Positions 1 to 12,900 of a stretch of DNA of 64,000 nucleotides are shown piece after piece (the stretch's first letter is position 1; each line of letters starts with the position of its first letter). Position numbers and translations under genes: made by a program. The stretch spans positions 12,639,977 to 12,703,976 of the forward strand of contig OY744610.1 in assembly GCA_963556255.1 (NCBI GenBank), in the 5' to 3' direction. Under the pieces are notes generated by a model that was not told where the DNA came from, made no database searches, and saw only the letters and a list, made by a program, of their open reading frames with translations. Source of the DNA: Allolobophora icterica. Lineage: Eukaryota; Annelida; Clitellata; Crassiclitellata; Lumbricidae.

Positions 1-1860
1 TTTCAGATTACCACCCGAATGAAATGACTTCCGACATTTCTGGCACCTGTGTTGTGTTTCTTCCATATGGTTTCTGGTATTCGTCATCCGGCTATTAACT
101 GAATTTTGATAATTTCACTGTTTCCTCCAGTATGGGATCATGAGCTTTCATGAGCTGTCAGATAATCAACGTGCACAATGGTTTATGAAATAGTTGAGAT
201 CTAAGTGGGCTTTTTAATGATATGTCCAATCACCAGATTCTAAACAAAGTTGTATGGTTTTTGATAACCACGGGTTTTGTAGTGCACTTCAAAGCTATTG
301 CCTGTGTAAAGTTTCTGCAATTGTTGTCATAGCCTTTCCAACTACAGTAGTGTGAAGTTTCTCACATTATTTTTTATTGACGACTTCATTTAGGTTTGCG
401 TGGCAGATGCTTACAAGAAGGTGATATGTTTCATCTCAAAGTGGTAGTTATTTTCGAGTCAAGTAAGAAATTAGTCACACAGAAAAACCTTTACATATGA
501 TGAAATACTGAAGACATCCAGTCTTTGCATAATAGTAGCACATACTGTTCAGTTTGATTTTAAATGCAGATGAAATAGTTGGTCATAGTAAAAGTTGTAA
601 TAAAAAATCCACTGTATTCTTCTTGATGAAGATTGATGAGATGTAGATCTTGTTATACAACTGCATTTCGAAGCTCTAACAGAATGTTCTGCATCATCTT
701 CACATATTTGCTAAAAAAATAACAGTAAAAGCTCAATATAAATATGTTTGAAAATATAGAACATAATTCCATTGCTGTTCAATGCACATTATAGTAGAAT
801 GTAATGTAAATCTCCAAAATTTCTCAGCGCCACACAAAAGCCACGTCAGGGATACCAGCTTATTCACCGGCGCTATATCAAATCAAGTCCGCAATAGCCA
901 TGTCCGCCTTATCCGTTCCGCTGCCAGGTCAGAGTCCGGGGAGGTCAAGCCGAGGATGACTGTTATCCATTCGTAGCTGAATGACTAGTTAGTAGCAATG
1001 GCAAAGCACAGTTCCAGGAATTCCTTAATTAATTTTCGGCTAAGAAATTGTCTTGCTTAAACCCTTAATGTTACCTCTCTGTCTCAAAACAGACTGGCTT
1101 AAAACTAACAACTGAAAAATGCACAAAGCACTTCACAGTTAAAAGGGAGAAAAGTCGTAAAAGTTTGGTTTATGTTGGCATTAAATAGAATGCAATAGCC
1201 TATGTGTAGTACCTATCATTCGTCCTTCAGGTTCCTTGCCACTGGGTACTTGCATATCCCGGCAAAGGACTCATCCATCTTACACATCCATTGCACAGGG
1301 GACACGAGTTGATGGTAGGCCTATGGTGGTCTTTTGAACATCAGAGGCTGTAAGAGATGCTTGATAACCTATTTTCCAACTCCATAGAACTGGAAGGATG
1401 GACGATGTAGAACATCGACTCTTTGAGATGCTGTCTCGTAAGAAACACCAGGAGGAAGGAAACGAGAAACTGCATGCTTATCTATTCTGATCTATCCGAA
1501 GCATGATGATGACGAAAACCGAATGCATAGCGGGCCGGTACCGATAAATATGGAGTGCAGCTTTATTAAAGATGGATAGACAGTGAGGAATGGCTTGCGA
1601 ATACAAATCCATATCAAGGTACCGGCAGATTTAATAGAGAATAGTCGAGTATTAGTGCAAGCAAAATTTTGATGATATGAATCTAAATTTCTCATGTCAT
1701 GAGAGTGAATATTAGAAAGTGCGGCAAAAAACCTATTAATACCAACGGTAGTAAATGATGATCAGAGCGATACATAAATTCACCAATTTGAGTAATCCTT
1801 GTCTGCTCAACCCTCAACAATCCAAAATCAGAAAATTGTCACGCATATGCGATAAATTGG
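1..1860. other. No supported gene
   Basis: AT-rich sequence. The short open frames here show no recognisable motif and no splice context that I can support. I see nothing to annotate. Confidence 0.5.
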
Positions 1861-2076
1861 GACGCGGTGGTGTAGTGGTATGTTCTGTGCCTTGTAACCG
1901 AAGGGTCGCAGGTTCTAATCTACCTCAAGCCACTGCGTAGCGACCTTGGACAAGTTGCTCACCCACAATTGTCTGTGAGGAAGGCAACGGGAAACCACCT
2001 CACTCATCTCATCCCCAGGTGGCGTAAAGCCAATGAACCTGCCTTCGGGCAGAGAACTCATCATCATCATGCGATA
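1861..2076 (+). mobile_element. tRNA-derived SINE
   Basis: The head carries a pol III A-box-like stretch (GTGGTGTAGTGGTA near 1866) and a B-box-like GGTTCTAATC near 1911, spaced as in a tRNA. It is followed by a tRNA-unrelated body and a short ATC-rich tail. A related fragment lies inverted at 11,780-11,885. This is a retroposed SINE, not a working tRNA, because the acceptor stem does not pair and the B box is altered. Confidence 0.7.
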
Positions 2077-2179
2077 AATGGGCCCTAGCCAGGAAACCAT
2101 CATCTGCATCTATCGACCTAGATCCCATTCACAGAACAAGTACCACAAAATCAACCAATACATATTTAGAAATAATGGT

Positions 2180-2930
2180 GGTAAAACCGTAGTTTACGTT
2201 GCTAAATTGATAGGGGTTGGAAATCCGGTAATACTGCAAACGGCGGTCCCAAATTATAAAATTAAATAAACCCTGGGTTTGAACGATGAAAACATTTCTT
2301 AGTAAAAGTCAACTAGAAGTTGGAAGATTGATGAAAATATAGCTCACACTAGAAGTTGGATCATCGATGAAAATGTTACATAATCAAACTCAAACTAGAA
2401 GTTGGATTGCGATGAAAATATATTGTTTTAAGCGCCGATATCATTGCCGTGCACGAGCGATGAAAACGTTTCATAGTAAAACTTAAACTAGAAGTTGGAA
2501 GAGTGATGAAAATCTAGCTCACACTAGAAGTTGGATCATCGATGAAAACATAACTGAAACTAGAAGTGGGATCAACGACGATTATTTTTTATGCGCTATT
2601 CCGATTTTATAATTTGGGACCGCCGTTTGCAGTATTACCGGAAATCCGAAGTATACGTTGCTAAATTCCTTGACGTTAGCTATATTACCGCGTATGGAAA
2701 TTGCTTCATAGTAAAACTAGAAGTTGTGTTACTGATGAAAATATTACTGAAACTAGAAGCTAGATGATCGATGAACATTATAACTGAAACCAGAAGTTAG
2801 ATGAACGATGAACATATTTCACATTAAAAGTCAAACTAGAAATTGGACTGAAGACATGGTATTAATATAGCAACGTAAACTACGGGCCTGAAAACATGTT
2901 GAATTTAGCAACGTAAACTACGGTTTTACC
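2180..2930. mobile_element. Non-autonomous inverted-repeat DNA transposon
   Basis: The ends form a perfect inverted repeat of about 29 bp, starting GGTAAAACCGTA on the left and ending TACGGTTTTACC on the right. The flanking 8-mers ATAATGGT (2172-2179) and GTAATGGT (2931-2938) match at 7 of 8 bases and look like a target duplication of hAT or similar size. The interior is a degenerate tandem array of units with CTAGAAGTTGGA and GATGAAAATA, plus inverted subterminal segments near 2220-2270 and 2610-2680. There is no transposase frame. Confidence 0.7.
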
Positions 2931-5480
2931 GTAATGGTAAAGAATAAGATTGTTTACATCACTTATTTACACATGCTGTCCAACCAGTCATACAGAACGA
3001 TTCATGACAAAGAACTGCGTCTAACGACCTCTGTTGATATTAGTCGGAATGACTTTCCATCCATCTTCTACGGGCGAATTAAACTCACCAAACAACATTA
3101 GCAACCCTCTCAGTGACGTAGCTGTCGTTAATTATAATGTGTACGTTCAGTAAATTGCATTGCAGAGAGTTACAGAATCTAACCAGGTTTGGCATTAAAG
3201 TCGAATTTTCCTATAATCTAGTTTATACTGTCTCCATCACAAAATGGCGAGCGAATCAGTGGTTCACTACATTGACAAATAAGCTGGAGTTTTGAGAGTA
3301 TATAGTGTCATCTAGGGAATACATTTGAACGCGCAACAGCCATTAAGCTTTTAGGCGTATGTAAAATTATCAAGAGTCGTATCTAAAATAGGACTGTTTT
3401 GACATTTAAATAGTGCTAGAAATAAAACAGTTAACAGATTATTGAAGAGCTGCCTCATTATAGCGCAATAGCGCAACATGCAAGTACGCCCAATATCACA
3501 ACCGTGATAACACAATCTCCACATATTGTAAGAATCTACTTAAAGTTAACAGTCGAGAACCAGCTTAGCCTACTCACATGCGCTGCGTCGCTTCAGAGGG
3601 GCGAATTGCTTCTAAGGTGATATACCGTCTAGGACGAGAAAGATTGGAAAGCGGAGTATTAGATAGATTAGGGTCGAATTTCTTGAAGATATGACACCTA
3701 AATTTGGAGTGAAAAGCCTTAACATGATGATATAATTTTCTGGAATAAATTACCGTCAATTTCACCACAATTATCTGATCCACCATCCAGGATTGCCTGA
3801 CCTGCAGCTGTTGCTACATACGTGGTCTATAACTCTTCATGTTCTCGATGATTTTACACAATGAAATATGTCGTTTAAACACGAATATTTAATTATTATG
3901 TAATTCATTATAAATAATTATATTATATGCATTAATACACGAATATTAATAGGGCCTACATTATGTAATACATTATAATTATATTATATGCATTAATACA
4001 CGAGTATCTATACCTAATATAAAATTCATTATATATAGTTGTTCTGTCATTCAGTTGCGGCATCCCTCGAAAAGTTCGCGGCACTCGCGTTGGGAAAGAC
4101 CGATTGAATTAGGCACCCTTAATTGTACGAATGACTGCAACATAATAACTATCAATTGCGTTTAATCGCTTGATTCTTTCTTCATAAAGGGCCTTTGTAT
4201 CTATAAGATGCGACGAATTCAGCAATATTTTAGGTTTAAAAAAAATAGTCATAGGCCTATATTTTATGTAAGCTTATGTAGCCTATGCATTTAGGCATGC
4301 CAGCCACACGTGTGCCATAAACTACCTTGGGCACTTGAGGGTTAAAAAGGAAATGGTATGCTCGTTCTGTAGGCTAGGCCTACGTTTAGGCCTAGGTCAA
4401 TGCTTAGCTGGAGTTGCAGAACTTATAATACCTACGCTATATGATCCTCTCAAACACGTATTTCCACCGCTACCAGAGTAAATTCATCATCGTCGTTGTT
4501 TGTATAGCGCATCTTCAACAGAAACAACCGAGAGTAGGCCTAGCTCCTCATATGGTTAGGTTAGGTAAGACAAAGAAGGTAAGGTAGTGTTATCATAAAA
4601 TTATTTGTATTTCAATCCTCTGTCGACATCATTCAAATAGATAATGTTGTTTGACTTAACTAAACAGAAGAAAATAATGTCTTAGGCCTACTTTACTGAC
4701 TTTCTATAGGAGGTGGGTGACGCTACTCATCTTTGAAATGACACTGAGTCGTTCAACAGCAACTAACCATCCGCCATTGATAGAATAAGATGTCGTTAAA
4801 CTATCGCTAGCCTAACCAACGTCTATTGCGTTTAAGTCTCTGGTGATAAATTCAGTTCAGTTGAAAAGTGACGCAAGTGAACCGTAGTCTGGCCGTTCCA
4901 AGTAGGCCTACGAACATCGGAAAGGCGATATGAAGTTGTGTAAACATTTCTCATTACTAATAATAATCATTTTCGTGTGTTTAGCGACATCTTGTGCTTC
5001 TTCACAAGGATCGCTGATGTCGACCTCACCGAAAGGATAACTACAAGGAAACTTATCGCTGCATAAAGATTACGTATTTTATTTATAACTTATGTAAAAG
5101 CGATTGAAAAGTGTTTAAACGCAACATAATATCAGCCCTTAATAACCATTAGGGCCTAAAGAGTTTTTAATGAAAACCTGTGGCTCAGGAAGGCAAATAG
5201 GCCTACTGGTTTCTTCAAGTCATTCTACTTTACTTTTTACATCTTATTCTTGTTACTTTAAAGCAAGAAGAAACTATAGAGACGATACGAGAGAAAATGA
5301 AGGGAAGATAAGACTAATAATATTGTTACGCTCCACATAACACGTTAATGCTGCGCTGAAGCAACAGTAGGGGGTGAGCCTTTGTACTGCCACCTTGCGA
5401 ATATGAATATCACTCTAACTTAAAACTCTAACGAGGACGATGGAGAGGATTTAGCGGAGTGAAGAATTAGAAGAGGATTG
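2931..5480. other. No supported gene; dispersed repeat scraps
   Basis: No coding region is supported here. The word TAGGCCTA is frequent. About 4707-4775 shares a segment with 37,118-37,178 (ending AGCAACTAACCATCC), and about 4980-5030 resembles 24,565-24,615 (AGCGACATCTTGTG then TCGACCTCA). Both are probably remnants of dispersed repeats. Confidence 0.4.
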
Positions 5481-5499
5481 AGAGGATCAGAGGAAGAAG

Positions 5500-5860
5500 G
5501 TGATGATAAACAGCAATAAGTCACAACACAGACTAAACGAAACTGGAGATGGAGGAAAGCAATAAAAAGGCGCAGGTGGAAAAGGAGGAAAAGAATGAGA
5601 AAGAGCAGGCGAAGGAGGAAGACGAGGAGAAAGAGAAAAATGAGAAGGAAGAGGTGCAGGAGCAGGAGGACAAGGTGGTGGAGGAGAAGGAGGAAGAGAA
5701 GGAGGAGGAGCAGGAGGAAGAGGAGGATTAGAAGTAAGAAGAGGAAGAAGAGGAAAACGAGGAGGAGAAGGAGGAAGAGGAGGAGGTCAAGTAGGAAGAA
5801 GAAGAGAAGGAGGAAGTGGAGGAGGAGAAAGAGGAAGCGATGGAGGATAAAGGGAAGATA
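5500..5860 (+). repeat. Purine-rich (GGA/GAA)n tract
   Basis: Nearly uninterrupted purine tract on the + strand. The Glu/Arg-rich frames on + and Leu-rich frame on - are low-complexity artefacts. A pyrimidine tract of the same kind, with opposite strand bias, lies at about 6530-6605. Confidence 0.85.
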
Positions 5861-6044
5861 GTTGTCCCCGCGGAGGCTGCGTCCAGGAGTTACTGCAGGT
5901 GCTCGTAGCCAGGGCCCCGCGGGACGCGAAGCAGTCGGTAGGCCTACCGAATTCATGAATGTAACTGAGTCAGAGGACGACATTCTTGGCGTATATATGA
6001 CCAGAATATGGAAAGGGGATTCCCAGAGGAAAGAGATCGCTTGA

Positions 6045-6974
6045 TTGTAGGTAATACAACACCTACAAAGGACCAGGTAGAAATCAGTAAATTAAATATT
6101 TACGTATTCGACGATGAAAATACTACTAACATATTATACTTGTTAAGCATCCTATCGCAATAGTTGACCCCTAGTGACTAATCGTTTGAGCCAACTATAG
6201 ACTTTGTTTTACAAGATGCTAGTAGTGAAAGGGTTTTCAATTTAGAATTTTTAGTGGCATATCACATTTATCTATTCAAGTTTTAAAGATATTTATTTTC
6301 TCTTGTACATTCAAATAATGTCTCTAAGCTTAGCCCAAATCTGCTTATCGCACACTTACTCGTTCACACCAGGCAGAACATGAGGTCAAAGTCTTGTATA
6401 CGGCTTTTCTCCCAACCTATGAAAACATTATTTTAATAATCAATCGCTAGTTGATTCATAAACATTCTACGATGAATTAAACGCTACAGTGTCTGAGTTA
6501 ATACATGCATGCAGATAGAAAACAAAACAATTTCCTTCTCCTCCTCTTTATCCTCTTCCTCATCCTCCTTCTCATCGTCTTCCTCATCCTCCTCCGTCTC
6601 CTACTGCTGCAATCTGTCTTAAGAATTTATTGACAACTAAACGTCTGTTTCTGCTCAAGGACCCTAAAGGAGGCGTTCCATGCTACGAATTTTAATGATC
6701 TGCACTTAGACGCCTTTAAATTGTTGATCACAATGTCATATAAATCTTATTTTCGTTCAATCGTTAAATAAATACAGAATATTATCTAAAAGTTATAGCA
6801 ATGTGTCCACAATATTAAGAGTTTGTGCCATCACCTGGTATGCTAATGATGTTATTGACGCAGCGATGTTATTGTCATAGTACGGGATGTACTAAAATGG
6901 ATTCAACGGGAAACATAACACTTGTCAAAAAAGAATATCTTAGGCCTAAGGTGAACAGTTGACGCAGACTTAAC
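6045..6974. other. Upstream region of Ig-like gene 1
   Basis: No coding region is supported. The stretch holds a pyrimidine-rich CTC tract near 6535-6605 and otherwise AT-rich sequence before the first exon of the Ig-like gene. I cannot place a promoter. Confidence 0.4.
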
Positions 6975-9900
6975 ATGGGAAATGTTCAGTTAAAGTTTGA
7001 ACTGTTCTTTGTTTGCATTCTCTTTCTACCAACAACAAAAGGTATGTCATTCACATATTACTCAATTTTCCAAAAATGCCTATTATCTGAAGGAAACGTG
7101 CAATATCTCTATTCGCTTATAATTGTAAAAAGATCAAAACAGTAACACAGTCGCTGGATAGCCATCAACTCTCACTGACCCGATTGAGGCCTTTCCAAAA
7201 ATCAATGACTCACGCTGTCTATCAAATCAACAGGATATCTGCGGATCGCAGATTGTCATGGTACTTCAGCCTACCGTTAATGCTGTATTGAAAGTTTATA
7301 TGAAGCAGATCAATGGATGCCATCGTTTATTTATTAAATGCCTCCTGAGTTGCATTAGCACGTTTGGCCAGTGATCTTGTGGTTGCGAATTATAGCGTGC
7401 TGAACCTAACTGATTCTGTGATTTCAGCGAACATTAAAACCAGGAATCTGTGTTTCAGGTACATACGAGCAATGTCTAACGACCCTAAGAAATACCGTTG
7501 TTTACGAGGGAACACAGAATACGATGATGACCTGTGCAGCTGGATCTAATGGCTTGGCGTGGTCGGTCAGGCCAACGTCAGATCCGATTACAACTTATCA
7601 AATCACTAATTTTACTGGGGTTGTTAATTCAACTTTAACGGAACTCTACGAAATTAGCGAAACGGGTTTAATTGTACACAACGCCACGGCAAATGAAACC
7701 GGACGACAGATATCTACTGCAGGAGGATATATAGTTGAATTTGCAAACAACACCAAAAAGACCGCCGCAAAATTAGTTGTCATTCGTAAGTTAAATAATC
7801 TTTCAACTTCATGATGCATAAAATTGCAATAAGATTTAAGTGCCGTAAAATAAGATTTAAATACCGTAAGAAGGAAGTAGCTTTTATGTGATAACTGACA
7901 AGAGCACACGCTATAGGCTACATTCTATACAACGATTATAACATAACATAACATAACATAGGGTTTTATGTGGTTCAAAAGACGTGTAGTCTGTGTTAGA
8001 ACCACTGCAAATTTACCTCGAACGCTTAATAGCCCAATTTTCCTAGCTTCTTCTTAAAAGCTGTTATAGTGTCCACTGAGACAATACTATCGTCCAAACC
8101 ATTCCACAGGTCTACAACTCTTGCACTAAAGAATTTCTGCCCTAATGCTCCCTTCGGCCTCTTAAATAATTTATACCTTATATAACAATAATAACTATAG
8201 GCCTGATGGTGTGGGGCGTGGTGGCTCAGTGATAAGTTCGGCGCCTTGTGACCGGAGGGTTGCAGGTTCGAATCCCACTCTAGCCGCTGCGTACGGACCT
8301 TGGGCAAGTCCTTCACTCGCGATTGCTCGTGGCGCTTCGGCGTGAAAATTCCGGCACAGTATCAAGTGCTGTAGTCGGGAGCGCCTCTGAGTAGTAGTTG
8401 ACTTCGAGAGGCGCTATAGAAATATCCGGAATAAATAAATAAATAAATATCATGTCTATTGGAAATAGACGTTTACCCGGAGAATAATTTATGCACCTAC
8501 ATGTACACCTAAATAAAACCATATATTCGTGCATTGCCAAAACTCCTTTTGAGAAGTTTAGATTTAACGATGGATAGCATGAAACGATGTCGATCCTTTC
8601 CTGCGCAGAACTATATCGCTTCAGATTAGCAGATTAAAAAACAGAGTAAGCAGATAAACTAAGCGGAGTGAATTGTATTACAATTATAATTTTAATCTGA
8701 TATTGATAAAGCGCAACTTCGAGAAAAAGAATCATCAGTGGCGAACCCGGCCCGAACAAGTGAAATTGCCGCAGTGTAATTTAGACTTCCGACGCTTGCG
8801 CAAATGTTAAAGGGACAAACTGAGAAGCACGAGGCTCAGCTCTAGAGAAAGGCGATTCCAGCAGCAACTGTTCTCTGGATGTTCGATTCCACTTGTGGGT
8901 CCAACATAGGCAAAGCTTCTAGACTGAGCTGTATCAGTAATCATACTATGGATACTGGATAGTCAGAAGTCCAGAGGCAACCGACAGAAGAGTAGGCCTA
9001 CATCGACGCAGGACCGAGAAGACTGCAATGCAGAAGTTCCTGAGGTATGATGGAGCAGGACAAACAAAATAATTAGTCAGCAGCCTCATTCTGATTGAAA
9101 AAGTAATGTGTAGAAGGGCTTTGCATCAGCAATTGTAATTGCGATTTTATGTGGACATTTAGCCTACATAGCGCTCAACACGTAAACCGCAATCTTTTCG
9201 GCCTGCAATAAAACGGAGTATTGATTCCAGTGATTTTTCTTTCTAGGTTCTGGTGCAATCTGTTCCTGCAATCAATCAGCTTCAGCTAACGTCAATATAT
9301 CATGCACGGTGATTTATGCAGATCTTCCAACCTCTCCCATCGATGCAGTTATGAACTGGACAGTGAATGGTCAATTTTATACGAAAAGTAAACCCACAAG
9401 GACCTTCATTTATCCGAATGTGTGGAATTCTACATCGACCATAACCGTTTCTAACAGCAATTCTTCGACCTACGACTGCACTGTAACGTTTGCTGCTCCA
9501 GTATTTCCCAGTCCTCCATATATGGTAGAGAATGCACCTGATTTCAGTGCTGCCTGCACAGGTGAGCATCCTCAAAGTTTGATAGAAGAGTGTCAATAAA
9601 AGGTTATTGTTGGAAAGGTAGTAAATGATTTTTTTCCAGATGATCCTGGTTCCTTGCGAACTTTTCCCGTTTTAACTGATCCGTAACAAATACAAAAACA
9701 GATTTTTCATAATATTATGATAATTAGTCTCCAAAACTTTACCATAATATTTATTTAAAAATTACTTTAATTGATTTTCTGCGCAGGAAAAATCAATATA
9801 TCAATACAGCATAAAATTCTCTAAAGAATCTCGTAGATAATGAGACCGCATCACTTGCACAAACTATAATAAGCGTTTCGAAAGAGATTCTGGTCCTGAC

Positions 9901-12900
9901 GGTCTTTGTTCGACAAAGTAAGTCCGTTAGGCCGACGGCCAAATAACTATATTCTGATAAACGTCAGATGTTCTCATGCAGTTTCAAAATATCGTTGTTT
10001 CCTCATCTTCACTCAGTATGCGGTAGAACAACAACTGCAACAACAACCGAAAAAATTGCAACTGCTCGTCCAACATCGACAACTGAACCAACTACAACTA
10101 CTTTGCCAACATCGACAAATGAACAATCTATGACTTCTGGGCCAACAAGGAAAAGTAAGTCAACCACAAAGTATTATTCATTTATTAAAATGTCTATTAC
10201 GTGAAGAAAACGTGCAATATCTGATCCACTCTACTACGATAAAATTAGCGACACAGGGGCACAGTCGGTCCAGTGATTGTTTTAACGTGCAGTGATACAC
10301 AAAATGTGCAGTGATGAAAGGCTATTACCCGCTGTTTGAGCATGAAATTCATAATTATTTATGATTTTTAGGCGCTCCGGCGCTCGACATGTGCAGTGAT
10401 AAATTTTCCTTAAAACATGCCCTGGGTCGGTCGATGGTTAAGCCGGTGAGACTGTATAATTGTTCTAGGCCTACTATTTGTGCGGTTTTGAGAAAATAAA
10501 TTCGCTAGTGAACCGGTTCAGGCCTCCGTACAAAAACTTGAGCTGTCTACCAATTCAACAACAGGCTGTGAATCGGAAATTGTCACGGTAATTGGCCTTT
10601 GATCTATCATTTGCGAATTCAACTCTGCTGAGCAGATTATGTGTTTACAGTTAACACTAAGCACGAAGACACGTCATTAGAGTGAGAAATTTTTGTTTCA
10701 GGTGCATTTGAACAATGTGTATCATCCCTAAGAAATACTGTTGTTTACGAGGGAGCACTGAATACGATGATGACTTGTTCAGCTGGACCTAATGGTTCTG
10801 CGTGGTATCTTAGGCCATACTCAAACACATCTTTAACTTACCAAATCACCAAGTTTGACGACGCTATACCCCTACCTTTAACTGGACTTTATGCAATTGA
10901 CAAAACGGGTCTAATTGTACGCAATGCCACTACAAAGAAAACAGAACGATGGGTACCTACTGCAGGAACATACACAGTTGAATTCGCAAACAGCACCAAC
11001 AGGACCTCTGCTAAATTAGTTGTCATTCGTAAGTAAACTATTTCGTGTAGCTTTCTAATCCATATCACAGGAATAAAATTGGAATTTCTCACCACATTTG
11101 CTTACTAAAAATCATTTTCGGGGAGGCAAGTAGTGTCAGCTAAGATTTATTTAATATACAATAAACTGACAATCCAAGGTTTTCTGTCAAAACAAATCAA
11201 GAAACTTTTTCAACTTTTCTTAAATTGCACCAGTTTTGCCAAGTTCCATCGCCATTTCGAATTAGACAGACTGAGTAAATACATCGACTGAGATGAGCAA
11301 ATTCAAGGATCAGTCAGCAGATACATTAACAACGGCACCGGGTTTTGTGTTCGTTATGAGAAGAACAGTTGCATAGAAATAGAAAAGTATGGCAAAAACA
11401 TTTCAACGGCAAACTCTTCGGCCTACAATGAAAACGAGTGATTTTTTGTCATCCAGGTTATGGTCCAATCTGTTCCTGCGATCATTTAGATACCGGAAGT
11501 GTATCAAGCACGATGATTTATGCAGAACTTTATGCTGTGTCATATTAGCCAACTTTTTAATTCCACAAGGTTTAGATTCGTAGATCAGTCTAAAGATACG
11601 CTGAATAGCAGGAATCGATAAATTATCAGCGTCTTCTAAATAGATACAGTTTCGTATAGACCTATAGAATTGTATTGCATAAACATCTCAATACTGTACA
11701 ATGCAATAAAACTGTATTTTGATATTGTCGTCCTTCCAAAGTTGAGAAGTACACAAGCACTATCATTCGAAAGAACATCCACTGCGCTGGGTCGCTACGC
11801 AGTGGCTTTAGGTAGATTCGACCGTGTGACTCTGAGGTTACAAGGCAGAGAACAAACCGCTACACCACCGCGTCGACCAAATCTCAGCGACAACCGTTTC
11901 TGTTTACAACAGCACCGAGTATTAATTTCAGTGATGCTTCGTCTTCTAGGTTCTGGTCCAATCTGTTCCTGCATTCAGTTAACTCCCGACAGCGTCAACG
12001 TATCATGCACAATGATATATGCAGATCAACCAGTCTCTCCAATCAATGCAGTCATAAACTGGACAGTGGATGGTCAATTTTATACAACAAATAAACCTAC
12101 GAGGACTCTTATTACACCATATGTATGGAATTCCACATCGACCATCACCATTCCTAAAAGCGATTCTTCGACCTACGACTGTACTGTAACATTCGCTGCT
12201 CCACCTTTTGCCAATCCTCCATATCTGGCGAAGAATGCACCAGATTTCAGTGCTACCTGTACAGGTGAGTGAGCGTCTTTATATTTCGAGGAAAAGAGCT
12301 AATTTAAGATTATTGTTCGAAAGCTTTTTAATGGATTTTGCCGGATTATTGGTAGTGCAAAATAATAGTCCCCGGAAACTTTTAACCATGTAACTGGTCC
12401 CGCAGGAACTTATCACAGACTAGTGTAAAATGTTTTTACCATTCGCTTCGTCTAATACATTTTCCTAAATTTGCATTTATGAGGCTTCCAATTCGCTAAC
12501 ATTAAATACTATAAAAATTCATCATAGTTGTTTTTTTCGTTCTTCGCTTTATCGCATGTACTTTGTCTTTGAGGTTTTTCTTTACATGTTTATTCAGCAT
12601 GCGGAACAGCAACAGCTGCAACAGCAACAACCGAACAACCGACAACAGTTGGGTCAGTGTCAACAACCGAACAACTTAAAATTACTGAACCAATATCAAC
12701 AACCGTACAACCGACAACGACTGGACCAATATCAGCAACCGAACAACCGACAACTGGTCCAATACCAACAACCGTACAATCGAAAACAACTGGATCAATA
12801 CCAACGACCGAAGAACCGACAACTATTGAACCAATATCAACAACCGAACAACCGACAACGACTGGTCCAATATCAGCAACTGAACAACGTCCAACTACTG

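Noticed and set aside
1861..1935. tRNA gene
   Set aside because: It has A and B boxes, but the B box is altered, the stems do not pair and a SINE body follows.
5420..6044. Glu/Arg-rich and Leu-rich frames
   Set aside because: Low-complexity purine tract, with open frames on both strands and no splice or motif support.
8218..8290. tRNA gene
   Set aside because: The B box is perfect, but the unit continues into a SINE body with a LINE-type tail.
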